In this document: positions 36,114-43,409 of the stretch, in pieces
Numbering within the stretch: the first letter of the stretch is position 1
Layout of the letters: each line of letters begins with the position of its first letter
NCBI GenBank assembly: GCA_947489685.1
Contig: CANLEM010000004.1
Span: 62,001-126,000, forward strand
Direction: 5' to 3'
Source of the DNA: an uncultured Aquimarina sp.
Lineage (GTDB): Bacteria > Bacteroidota > Bacteroidia > Flavobacteriales > Flavobacteriaceae
DNA length: 64,000 nucleotides
Notes under the pieces: model-generated
The model's input: the letters and a program-made list of their open reading frames with translations, nothing else
Databases searched by the model: none
Told to the model about the DNA's origin: nothing
Program-made: the position numbers and the translations under genes

Positions 36114-36851
36114 TCAAATTTGCACCAAACTTTTCTTGGCCAAATTATCTTTTATTTCTTCGACATTAGTTTTGTACGATTTTGAAAAAGGGATCATATC
36201 ATTGGTATTTTTAATTGAGCATTTTGCTTTACCAAAATGGATCCTGGATACATAATGTGTGTTGATAATATAGCTATTATGAATGCGTACAAAATGGTCT
36301 GGCAATAGGTTCTGGAAATGCTTTAAGGTTTTAAACGCCTCTACCTTATTACCGTTACTCATGATAAAATCTGTAGTGTTATTATCTGCTTTGAGGTACA
36401 ATACTTCTTCGACATCTACAAAGCGATAATCGCCATATGATTTAAAACATAAAGTACTGTCTACTACCGGATCAAAGTCTTTTTCGAATCGTAATAATGT
36501 TCTTACTAATTGGCTTTTACTTAATGGCTTAAGGATATAGTCTAAAATCCTATTACGTATCCCCTCGATAGCATACTCCGAGGTATTTGTGACCACAATA
36601 AACTCTGGTAATTCGGACATGTATTTGCCTAATTCTGTCATTAACGCGTATTGCGTTTTGTCGCAATTTGTGCCTGGTACTTCTGGTTCTAAAAAGACTA
36701 ATCTAGGTTTTCTCTCTAAAATTAAATCCAATGCTTCTTGCTCGTCTTTAGCGATCCCTGTACAGATATAATCTGTTTTCTCGTCTAAAGCAATCTGAAT
36801 AGAATCTGCAATTTTTTGATCATTATCAATAATTACATAAGGATATTTCAT
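36114..36851 (-). CDS. LytTR-family response regulator with Glu in place of the phospho-acceptor Asp
   Basis: The 245-residue protein has an N-terminal receiver-like domain and a C-terminal LytTR DNA-binding domain (about 135-240: FKSYGDYRFVDVEEVLYLKA, HFQNLLPDHFVRIHNSYIIN). The receiver is atypical. The segment that normally reads VFLDxxMPG is LVFLEPEVPG, so position 55 is Glu, and the N-terminal acidic cluster reads IIDND rather than DD/DE. The conserved Lys (DYILKPLS) remains. Such a receiver probably cannot be phosphorylated and may be constitutively active or governed by other contacts. An inverted repeat (TACGGT-TTT-ACCGTA) lies 86 bp upstream and may be its own operator. A terminator follows the gene. 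Confidence 0.88.
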   Translation of the reverse strand: MKYPYVIIDNDQKIADSIQIALDEKTDYICTGIAKDEQEALDLILERKPRLVFLEPEVPGTNCDKTQYALMTELGKYMSELPEFIVVTNTSEYAIEGIRNRILDYILKPLSKSQLVRTLLRFEKDFDPVVDSTLCFKSYGDYRFVDVEEVLYLKADNNTTDFIMSNGNKVEAFKTLKHFQNLLPDHFVRIHNSYIINTHYVSRIHFGKAKCSIKNTNDMIPFSKSYKTNVEEIKDNLAKKSLVQI

Positions 36852-37262
36852 AGGGTATGAGATTAAAAAATTAATGTTGGTTGATAAGCATTGTAAATAT
36901 CTACTTACAAGATAGGGTTTTCATGGTTTTTTCATATACGGTTTTACCGTAATTTTAATACGGAAACCTTTTGTAATCAGGTAGTTACAAAGTGCTTTTT
37001 GTCGGTCTTTCATCACTTTTTATCGACAAAAAACCTTCGATGACTTACAACGTTCAAAACTTAAATTAAGTATACCAGAGTAGCATATATTTGTAAAAAC
37101 AGGTGTTTTTAGGTATTTAAATAGGATTTCACCCTTTTTTGACTATAATTCTTGGATATTTTGGTATTAAAAAAATCATATTATTTTTGGTTACGGTTCT
37201 TCAACTATTTTGAATAATTTTAAACCAGTTTACAGATACATTCATACGACCTACATTTGATT
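36852..37262. other. 411-bp divergent intergenic region between the LytTR and sirtuin genes
   Basis: It contains the inverted repeat at 36937-36951 and presumably the promoters of both divergent genes. TACATTTG at 37252-37259 matches a -7 box, but it lies only 3 bp before the sirtuin ATG and lacks a -33 element, so I do not call it a promoter. Confidence 0.4.
36937..36951. promoter_or_regulatory. Candidate operator upstream of the LytTR gene: TACGGT-TTT-ACCGTA
   Basis: A perfect 6-3-6 inverted repeat 86-100 bp upstream of the LytTR start codon. It shares the GGTTTTACC centre with 5676-5688 and 24912-24922, with symmetric changes in the outer arms. Position suggests autoregulation and links to the adhesin leader regions; this is inference. 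Confidence 0.4.
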
Positions 37263-37943
37263 ATGAAAAAAATAGTGATACTTACAGGAGCAGGAATTAG
37301 TGCCGAAAGCGGCATCAATACTTTTAGAGATGCCGATGGACTTTGGGAAGGTCATGATATTATGGAGGTGGCTTCGCCTATTGGCTGGCAAAACAACCCC
37401 GAACTCGTATTGGATTTTTATAACAAGCGGCGTAGTCAACTATTAACCGTTGCCCCCAACCTAGGGCATTTGGCCCTGGTAGATCTCGAAAAAGACTACG
37501 AAGTAACCATTATTACTCAAAATGTAGATAACCTGCATGAGCAAGCGGGGAGTAAACGTGTGATCCATTTGCACGGTGAGTTATTAAAAGTACGAAGCCA
37601 ATTTGATGAACATCTGGTATTGGATTGGAAAGAGGATCTACACCTTGGAGATTTTTGCGAACACAATTCGCAATTACGGCCGCATATTGTTTGGTTTGGC
37701 GAGGACGTACCGATGATGGATCAAGCCATTGCAATTACCGAACAAGCTGATATTTTACTTATTATCGGTACCTCTATGCAAGTATATCCTGCAGCTGGTT
37801 TAATACAATATATCCAGCAACACACTCCTGTTTATTTTATTGACCCAAACCCATCTATAGCACCGTCGGATCGTCTTACTATCCTTGCCGAAAAAGCAAC
37901 TACGGGTGTTCCCAAGGTTGTGCAAGAGTTGTTAAATGTTTGA
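37263..37943 (+). CDS. cobB: Sir2-family NAD-dependent protein deacylase (sirtuin, CobB/SIRT5-like)
   Basis: The enzyme (226 aa from the ATG at 37263) would remove acyl groups from lysines using NAD+. Motifs: GAGISAESGI (NAD binding), FRDADGLWEG, TQNVDNLHEQAG and the catalytic His in VIHLHGEL. The YNKRR segment supplies the Tyr-x-x-Arg pair typical of SIRT5/CobB desuccinylases. The zinc-binding Cys tetrad of most sirtuins is absent; only one Cys is present in that region (FCEHNSQLRP), followed directly by HIVWFGEDVP. A zinc-free small domain of this kind would be a structural variation, not necessarily inactivation. An in-frame TTG two codons earlier is a less likely start. Confidence 0.9.
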   Translation: MKKIVILTGAGISAESGINTFRDADGLWEGHDIMEVASPIGWQNNPELVLDFYNKRRSQLLTVAPNLGHLALVDLEKDYEVTIITQNVDNLHEQAGSKRVIHLHGELLKVRSQFDEHLVLDWKEDLHLGDFCEHNSQLRPHIVWFGEDVPMMDQAIAITEQADILLIIGTSMQVYPAAGLIQYIQQHTPVYFIDPNPSIAPSDRLTILAEKATTGVPKVVQELLNV

Positions 37944-37964
37944 TATTCGAGCTTTGAGAAATGT

Positions 37965-38036
37965 AACCTTCGACAGGCTAAGGTTGACAAAGGGTTCTGC
38001 GATAATAAACAATCTTCGACAAGCTCAGATTGACAA
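37965..38036. repeat. Two REP-like short palindromic units
   Basis: The units AACCTT-cgacaggct-AAGGTT (from 37965) and AATCTT-cgacaagctc-AGATT (from about 38010) are spaced about 45 bp apart and each end in TGACAA. The stems differ but stay complementary. They belong to the TTCGACAAGCTCAG-type dispersed extragenic palindromes I know from Bacteroidetes genomes. More degenerate fragments continue to about 38105. Confidence 0.6.
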
Positions 38037-38143
38037 CGGACTCAAGCTGACAGTGTACTAAAAAGTCACTCCAAGCCTGTTGGAAATAACAGGCCAAGAA
38101 TGACTGGGCGCTTCAAAATAAGCAAATCGTTTATATATTGGTA

Positions 38144-38665
38144 TTATTCTGTGGTTTCGGTATTTGTTGGTGACACTTTTAAAGAGTCCTTTACTTTAAC
38201 ATCTAGCGTGTCTATAACAGGTGTTACACCTCGTTCTTGAAGCTGCTTTGCCCAATCGATTAGTTTTTGGGCATCACCACTGGATAAGTCGCCATGAATC
38301 CAGGTATACGGTTTTAATGGCATTTCTTTGCTTTCGATCTCTTCTATAAATTCTTCTAGTTTATGAAGTTTTCGTTTATCGGTATATGTCTCCCATTCAG
38401 AGACATTAAAATGTTCTTTTCCTTCATCAATATGGTGTGCCATCCAATGTGAAACTGGACTTACTTCCATATACCATGGGTACCTAGTTACATTACTATG
38501 GCAATCATAACATTGCACTTGTAAAATAGTTTTCACCTCTTGTGGTACCATTGCTTGCTCCTCGAAAGTAGCAATACTATCATAGCTGGCTTCGTTTTTA
38601 TCTGGTCTTAGAAATTGTGAAATCACCAAAACCAATAGTAATAGAATAAAAATATTTTTAAGCAT
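38144..38665 (-). CDS. Haem-binding domain protein with one CxxCH motif
   Basis: The 173-residue exported protein has an N-terminal hydrophobic signal or anchor (MLKNIFILLLLVLVISQFLRP). A single c-type haem motif follows (VQCYDCHSN, about residues 51-59), then RYPWYMEVSPVSHWMAHHIDEGKEHFNVSEW. This corresponds to the Bacteroidetes haem-binding domain family (Haem_bd). The C-terminal 35 residues are low-complexity Thr/Val/Lys. It probably acts in periplasmic electron transfer or haem sensing; no partner gene is adjacent. It is convergent with the sirtuin gene across the REP-like repeats. Confidence 0.82.
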   Translation of the reverse strand: MLKNIFILLLLVLVISQFLRPDKNEASYDSIATFEEQAMVPQEVKTILQVQCYDCHSNVTRYPWYMEVSPVSHWMAHHIDEGKEHFNVSEWETYTDKRKLHKLEEFIEEIESKEMPLKPYTWIHGDLSSGDAQKLIDWAKQLQERGVTPVIDTLDVKVKDSLKVSPTNTETTE

Positions 38666-38875
38666 TGTGTGGTTATTAAAGTAACATAGTTATATGCTAT
38701 TACAGAAGTGATAACGTTTTTAACAAGTAATTATTATTAAAACCCATATGATCATAAGTATACATTATTTTAAAAAAGCCGAAAGAAATTAGAATATGAG
38801 CACTTATATTACCCACCTGATCCTATAGATTATACGTATTATTCTTTATTTTTGAAATTGTAAGCACGCTACACT

Positions 38876-39430
38876 ATGATATCGCTAGAAGATACAATCG
38901 ACAACATTAACCATTCTCGAGAACAAAGAGGATCCTTTGCCAATTTGATCCTTAATACTCCAGAATTAATACCTGAGCTGCTACAAATATGTAGCAGAGT
39001 CGATGATGAAATTTCTTGTAGAGCATCATGGGGTTTAGAGTTTTTATGTAAAAAGAACTTAGAAGTGATTTTACCCTATCTTGATGATTTGGTGGCCTTA
39101 GCTCCAAAGGTACATCAACATCCTGCCGTACGGCCCGTTGCAAAAATATACGAGTATCTTACAGTAGCGTATTACCAAAAAAAAGATCCCGTAGTACAAG
39201 AATACCTTACCCGAATACATCGGGAGCAAATTACCGAAACTTGTTTTGATTGGTTGATTACAGACCAAAAGGTAGCACCCAAAGCCTACTCTATGACATC
39301 TTTATACTTATTAGGTACTGAGTTTGATTGGGTACATCCCGAATTAAAAATTACATTAGAAAACAACTATCACAATGGCAGTGCTGCCTACAAAGCAAGG
39401 TCTAGAATGATTTTAAAAAAGATCTCATAA
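38876..39430 (+). CDS. Hypothetical alpha-helical protein encoded upstream of purB
   Basis: A 184-residue, mostly helical, cytoplasmic-looking protein with no signal peptide. Helix pairs (ANLILNTPELIPELLQICSR, ISCRASWGLEFLCKKNLEVI, LDDLVALAPKVHQHPAVRPV) resemble HEAT-like repeats, suggesting a protein-protein interaction scaffold. I recall similar ORFs preceding adenylosuccinate lyase genes in Flavobacteriaceae, but cannot name a family with certainty. It ends 118 bp before purB. Confidence 0.75.
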   Translation: MISLEDTIDNINHSREQRGSFANLILNTPELIPELLQICSRVDDEISCRASWGLEFLCKKNLEVILPYLDDLVALAPKVHQHPAVRPVAKIYEYLTVAYYQKKDPVVQEYLTRIHREQITETCFDWLITDQKVAPKAYSMTSLYLLGTEFDWVHPELKITLENNYHNGSAAYKARSRMILKKIS

Positions 39431-39548
39431 TCCTTTCTTTATTACCTATAGAACGAAAGAGGTTCTTAAACTGTGAAAAATCCTAAATCCAGAATCGTAA
39501 ATCGAAACATAAACTTTATCTTTGCACCTTTCAAAAAAACACAACATT

Positions 39549-40892
39549 ATGTCTATATTTCCTTTGCAAGCGATTTCTCCTATAGATGGCCGTTATGCAT
39601 CAAAAACTCAAAGCTTAAGTGCTTTTTTTAGCGAAGAAGCCCTTATTAAGTATCGTGTATTAGTAGAGATCGAATATTTTATTGCTTTATGCGAACAACC
39701 GTTACCCCAATTACAGGATATAGACACCTCTTTATTTAATAAGCTTCGAGAGGTTTATACGACTTTTTCTAGTGATGATGCCATAGCGATTAAAGACATA
39801 GAAAAAGTTACCAATCATGATGTGAAAGCTGTAGAATATTTTATCAAAGATAAATTTGATACACTTGGACTAGAAAAATACAAAGAGTTTATCCATTTTG
39901 GATTAACCTCTCAGGATATTAACAATACGGCAATTCCTTTAAGTATTAAAGAAGCAATTAGTAATGTATATATTCCTCAATATCAAGAAGTATTAGACAA
40001 ATTAAAAGCGCTGGTAACCGAGTGGGCTGCAGTACCAATGCTAGCACGTACCCACGGACAACCGGCCTCTCCTACTCGATTAGGAAAAGAGTTTCAGGTA
40101 TATGTTACCCGACTCGAAGCTCAATTTGATTTACTAAAAGATATCCCAAGCGCTGCAAAATTTGGTGGTGCCACTGGTAATTATAACGCACATCAAGTGG
40201 CTTATCCTGCAATAGACTGGAAAGCTTTCGGCACTCATTTTGTTCAAGAAAAATTAGGATTACACCATTCTTTTCCTACTACTCAAATCGAACATTACGA
40301 TCATATGGCGGCATTGTTTGATGGATTAAAAAGAATCAATACCATACTATTAGATCTTGACAGAGATGTATGGACCTATGTCTCTATGGACTATTTTAAA
40401 CAAAAAATTAAAAAAGGCGAAGTAGGATCATCTGCAATGCCACATAAGGTTAATCCTATTGATTTTGAAAATAGTGAAGGTAACCTGGGTATTGCTAATG
40501 CCTTATTTGAGCATCTAGCTGCCAAATTACCCGTAAGTAGATTGCAACGTGATCTAACCGATAGTACAGTGCTTAGAAATGTAGGTGTTCCTTTTGGTCA
40601 CACACTTATTGCTTTTCAAGCTACGCTAAAAGGGCTAAACAAATTGTTGTTAAATGAAGAAAAGTTTGCCCAGGATCTTGAAAACAATTGGGCGGTAGTG
40701 GCAGAAGCCATACAAACTATATTGCGACGAGAAGGTTATCCAAACCCTTATGAGGCTTTAAAAGGATTAACCAGAACCAATGAAGCTATTAATCAAAACG
40801 CTATTGCCAGTTTTATCGAGACCTTGGAGGTATCGGATACTATTAAATCTGAACTAAAACAGATTACTCCTGCTAATTATACGGGGATATAG
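39549..40892 (+). CDS. purB: Adenylosuccinate lyase
   Basis: This fumarase/aspartase-superfamily enzyme acts twice in purine synthesis (SAICAR to AICAR and adenylosuccinate to AMP, each releasing fumarate). The product is 447 aa from the ATG at 39549 (MSIFPLQAISPIDGRYASKT). Visible landmarks: KVTNHDVKAVEYFIK, FIHFGLTSQDINNTA with the substrate-binding Thr-Ser, ARTHGQPASPT with the catalytic His, and the mobile signature loop SSAMPHKVNPIDFENSEGN. A TATCTTTG at 39517-39524 matches a -7 box, but no good -33 TTG is visible, so the promoter is uncertain. A strong terminator follows. Confidence 0.95.
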   Translation: MSIFPLQAISPIDGRYASKTQSLSAFFSEEALIKYRVLVEIEYFIALCEQPLPQLQDIDTSLFNKLREVYTTFSSDDAIAIKDIEKVTNHDVKAVEYFIKDKFDTLGLEKYKEFIHFGLTSQDINNTAIPLSIKEAISNVYIPQYQEVLDKLKALVTEWAAVPMLARTHGQPASPTRLGKEFQVYVTRLEAQFDLLKDIPSAAKFGGATGNYNAHQVAYPAIDWKAFGTHFVQEKLGLHHSFPTTQIEHYDHMAALFDGLKRINTILLDLDRDVWTYVSMDYFKQKIKKGEVGSSAMPHKVNPIDFENSEGNLGIANALFEHLAAKLPVSRLQRDLTDSTVLRNVGVPFGHTLIAFQATLKGLNKLLLNEEKFAQDLENNWAVVAEAIQTILRREGYPNPYEALKGLTRTNEAINQNAIASFIETLEVSDTIKSELKQITPANYTGI

Positions 40893-40914
40893 ATATTACA
40901 TAAATATATTTTAT

Positions 40915-40953
40915 AAAAAAAGCCTTGTAATTATTGTATTACAAGGCTTTTCT
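40915..40953 (+). terminator. Rho-independent terminator after purB
   Basis: AGCCTTGTAAT (40921-40931) pairs with ATTACAAGGCT (40938-40948), followed by TTTTCT and preceded by a run of A. It could work in both directions between the convergent purB and DUF4252 genes. Confidence 0.85.
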
Positions 40954-40954
40954 C

Positions 40955-41045
40955 ATGTTTCGAAAAGCTCAGCATGACCCAAACGAGCTCAGCATGATCT
41001 GAACGAGCTCGATATGACATTCATATAAGCTTAGTGTGATATGAC
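40955..41045. repeat. Degenerate REP-like units (GAGCTCAGCATGA series)
   Basis: Four short units of the pattern (a/c)gAGCTCAGCATGAyc lie about 21 bp apart, degenerating toward 41045 (gagctcgatatgac, aagcttagtgtgat). They are related to the unit tails at 37965-38036. They sit immediately behind the purB terminator in a convergent gap, a common place for such elements. Confidence 0.5.
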
Positions 41046-41046
41046 T

Positions 41047-41586
41047 CTAATCAAAATTATCTGCAATTTGTTTAAACGCACTTAGATCCATTTTTTCTAC
41101 AGATTTTACCAATTTGGCAATCTTCTCTGGTTTCATATTATTACCTAATACCCGCACTAATGCCAATCCTTTTTCATCATTTTTGGCAAATACGATAACC
41201 TCATCAATTTCTTCGTCGTCGCCCAAAAACTTTATTACCGCTTTGGTACCATTAGACCCCATTCTCATTAATGTTTCATATTTCTCATTGCTCAGTATGG
41301 TATTAATAGCTTCACTTTCTTCTTCATACTTCACTTTCAAATCATCATTGAGTTTTAACGCCAAAAAGTTTACTTTTTTGATACTCTCCAGGGTCTCTTT
41401 TTCTTCTTGTGTGAGTTCTACCTCATCTTTATCCAAAAGACTAGAAGGAATATCTACTGCTATAAAAGCGTTATCATTTTGGTGATCTACAAAATATTGT
41501 TGTAGGGATCGTTCGTTATTACAACTTATAAGGCATAATACACCTACTATACCCAAGATTTTAAATACATTTTTCATGTTCTTCAT
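41047..41586 (-). CDS. DUF4252 family lipoprotein
   Basis: The product is 179 aa from the ATG at 41586. A lipoprotein signal (FKILGIVGVLCLISC) with lipobox ISC is followed by a DUF4252-type domain. That domain shows VFAKNDEKGLALVRVLGNNMKPEKIAKLVKSVEKMDL near the C terminus, parallel to the neighbouring gene. It is the fourth gene in a minus-strand set: sigma factor, membrane protein, DUF4252, DUF4252. DUF4252 proteins are small Bacteroidetes envelope proteins of unknown role, often encoded with ECF sigma factors. A longer start at 41652 would put 22 residues before the signal peptide and is unlikely. Confidence 0.85.
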   Translation of the reverse strand: MKNMKNVFKILGIVGVLCLISCNNERSLQQYFVDHQNDNAFIAVDIPSSLLDKDEVELTQEEKETLESIKKVNFLALKLNDDLKVKYEEESEAINTILSNEKYETLMRMGSNGTKAVIKFLGDDEEIDEVIVFAKNDEKGLALVRVLGNNMKPEKIAKLVKSVEKMDLSAFKQIADNFD

Positions 41587-41705
41587 TTTTTTGTCCCTAG
41601 CATATACTAGAGATGGTTGATTGTTTTTGATTGATTGATTGATGAAGACCAAATTTCTTTTAGCCAGTGCTAAAAGAAATTTGGTCGTTGTGATATAAAA
41701 AGATA

Positions 41706-42242
41706 CTAGTTACCTTTTTTTACATTTTTTAACTCTTCGCCTCCAGGTACGTTAAGGTGATCTGCAATTTTGGATACTTGTTTTAAATCGATATCTCCTG
41801 TAATGGTCAATACCACTGTATCAGGCCCTTCTGCCTCTTCCTTTATCCCATCCAAGAACATGAATAATTCACTTACATGATCATCATCTTTTCCTGGTTT
41901 AGAATAAAACTTCACGTTTTTACCATCACTGTTTACCCTCATTAATTCATCTAGTGTAGAGCTTTTAAGATATGAAGCAACATCTGCCTTCATTTTCTTA
42001 GCTATCTCCTCATTACTAGTAGCAAAAACCTTAATATTTTTAATTTTTTCTACCAGATTCATATATTCCTGAACCTCTTTATCATTAGTTTCTAAGTCTA
42101 TTTTACTTAATAATTTAAACATTTTGCTAGTTACAATCACAGAAGATACATCTTTCATGTTCTCATACTTATCAAACCCATTTTGAGCACTGGTAATGTA
42201 TGGTGCAATTGCAAAAACTAAAATAATCACTAACTTTTTCAT
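41706..42242 (-). CDS. DUF4252 family secreted protein
   Basis: The 178-residue protein has a signal peptide (MKKLVIILVFAIAPYITSAQ), followed by the DUF4252 pattern: NMKDVSSVIVTSKMFKLLSKI, LDELMRVNSDGKNVKFYSKPG, DTVVLTITGDIDLKQVSKIADHL. It ends 64 bp downstream of the anti-sigma-like gene and precedes a paralogous lipoprotein. Its location in a sigma-factor operon suggests an envelope-stress or surface-sensing output, but no activity is known. Confidence 0.87.
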   Translation of the reverse strand: MKKLVIILVFAIAPYITSAQNGFDKYENMKDVSSVIVTSKMFKLLSKIDLETNDKEVQEYMNLVEKIKNIKVFATSNEEIAKKMKADVASYLKSSTLDELMRVNSDGKNVKFYSKPGKDDDHVSELFMFLDGIKEEAEGPDTVVLTITGDIDLKQVSKIADHLNVPGGEELKNVKKGN

Positions 42243-42306
42243 AATATTTACATTTAAAATACCGGAACTGTTGTTGTTTATTCTATTCCGGAAAAATCGT
42301 TTTTAT

Positions 42307-42780
42307 CTATTTTATTAACTCGTTTGTAGTATTTTCGAACTCATTGAGATACACCAAATTCTTTTTGGCATTATCAAATTCGTTCAGGTACACCAGGTCC
42401 TCTTTACCCTCATTCATTATTTGAGAAACCATATTGAGGATTTTCTTGGTTTCTTGTAAAGCTATTTCAGGATCTTCAAAAGTTCCTAACTCTTCTGGTT
42501 TTGGTGAGGTCCTTGTAAAAAAGATCCCTGCAATCAAAGCTACCGATGCGGCAACTCCTACCCATTTATACCAAGAAGTTTTACTTGTCGGAATTTTTAT
42601 ATCCTTAGTAGCAGTTATGTTGCTTTCTTCAGAAAAAAACTGAAACAAATCTTTGTATCTCTCCAAATGCGACGGCACAGTTTCTCTGGTAAAATAAACC
42701 TTTAATTCTTTTTCTTCAGAAATGGTCGTTTCGCCTTCGAAATACTTCTCCAGTAATTTTTCTAGTTTAGCCAACTCCAT
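42307..42780 (-). CDS. Single-pass membrane protein, putative anti-sigma factor
   Basis: The 157-residue protein has a cytosolic N-terminal helical part (LEKLLEKYFEGETTISEEKELKVYF, like zinc-less anti-sigma N domains in Bacteroidetes). A transmembrane helix follows (about 71-88, WVGVAASVALIAGIFF), then a short external part. The C terminus contains a direct repeat (DLVYLNEFDNAKK / NLVYLNEFENTTN). Its start overlaps the end of the sigma-factor gene by 14 bp, indicating translational coupling. That arrangement strongly suggests it controls this sigma factor, though no CxxC or FecR-type motif proves it. Confidence 0.75.
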   Translation of the reverse strand: MELAKLEKLLEKYFEGETTISEEKELKVYFTRETVPSHLERYKDLFQFFSEESNITATKDIKIPTSKTSWYKWVGVAASVALIAGIFFTRTSPKPEELGTFEDPEIALQETKKILNMVSQIMNEGKEDLVYLNEFDNAKKNLVYLNEFENTTNELIK

Positions 42781-43276
42781 AATTGTGTTTTTTTAATAAT
42801 TCTTCTCTTATTTTTTTTCTTCCTCTTGATAATGCAACTCTTACTGCTGTTTCGTTAAGTCCCAACATATCCGCAATCTCTGCATTATTATATTGTTCTA
42901 TATCTCTAAGTTGAATAATCATTCGCTGTTGTTCTGGCAAACCGTTCATAATTTTACCTACCCAATCCAGACTATCTTTAGCTTCAACTTGTCTTTGTAA
43001 CGAAGGTCGCTCATCCTTATAATTACTATGTACGATCTTCAGATTCCCAGTTTCCTTGGCCTTTAGTTTATCATAACAATAATTCTTGGTCATTGTCATA
43101 GCAAAAGCTTCTACATTTTTGTATTCGGCCATCTTGCTTTTGTTTCTCCATAACTTGAGCAATACTTCCTGGGTAGCATCCTCTGCTTCTTCATTACTTA
43201 CCAGTAGACGTTTGGCTAGCCTAAAAAGCTTATCCTTAAATCCGTTAGTAAGCGTTATAAATGCTCTTTCTTTCAT
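42767..43276 (-). CDS. ECF-type RNA polymerase sigma-70 factor
   Basis: The 169-residue two-domain sigma factor has region 2 with LFRLAKRLLVSNEEAEDATQEVLLKLWRNK. Region 4 shows LPEQQRMIIQLRDIEQYNNAEIADMLGLNETAVRVALSRGRKKIREEL, with a good helix-turn-helix. It starts an operon with the membrane protein (overlap 14 bp) and two DUF4252 genes. Its promoters and inducing signal are unknown; the DUF4252 genes are probable targets and possibly sensors. Confidence 0.92.
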   Translation of the reverse strand: MKERAFITLTNGFKDKLFRLAKRLLVSNEEAEDATQEVLLKLWRNKSKMAEYKNVEAFAMTMTKNYCYDKLKAKETGNLKIVHSNYKDERPSLQRQVEAKDSLDWVGKIMNGLPEQQRMIIQLRDIEQYNNAEIADMLGLNETAVRVALSRGRKKIREELLKKHNYGVG

Positions 43277-43409
43277 TTTTTGATTGGTTGATGTATAAAA
43301 CTTTGTTAGTCTTATATTAGGGAGACGACTATACTTATAATTTGTTACATTCTTTTTTAAAATTACAATAAAGTAGGTACTTTTAACGCTATATACTTAA
43401 AAAGATACT

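Noticed and set aside
37252..37259. TACATTTG as -7 box of the sirtuin gene
   Set aside because: Only 3 bp before the ATG and without a TTG at suitable distance.
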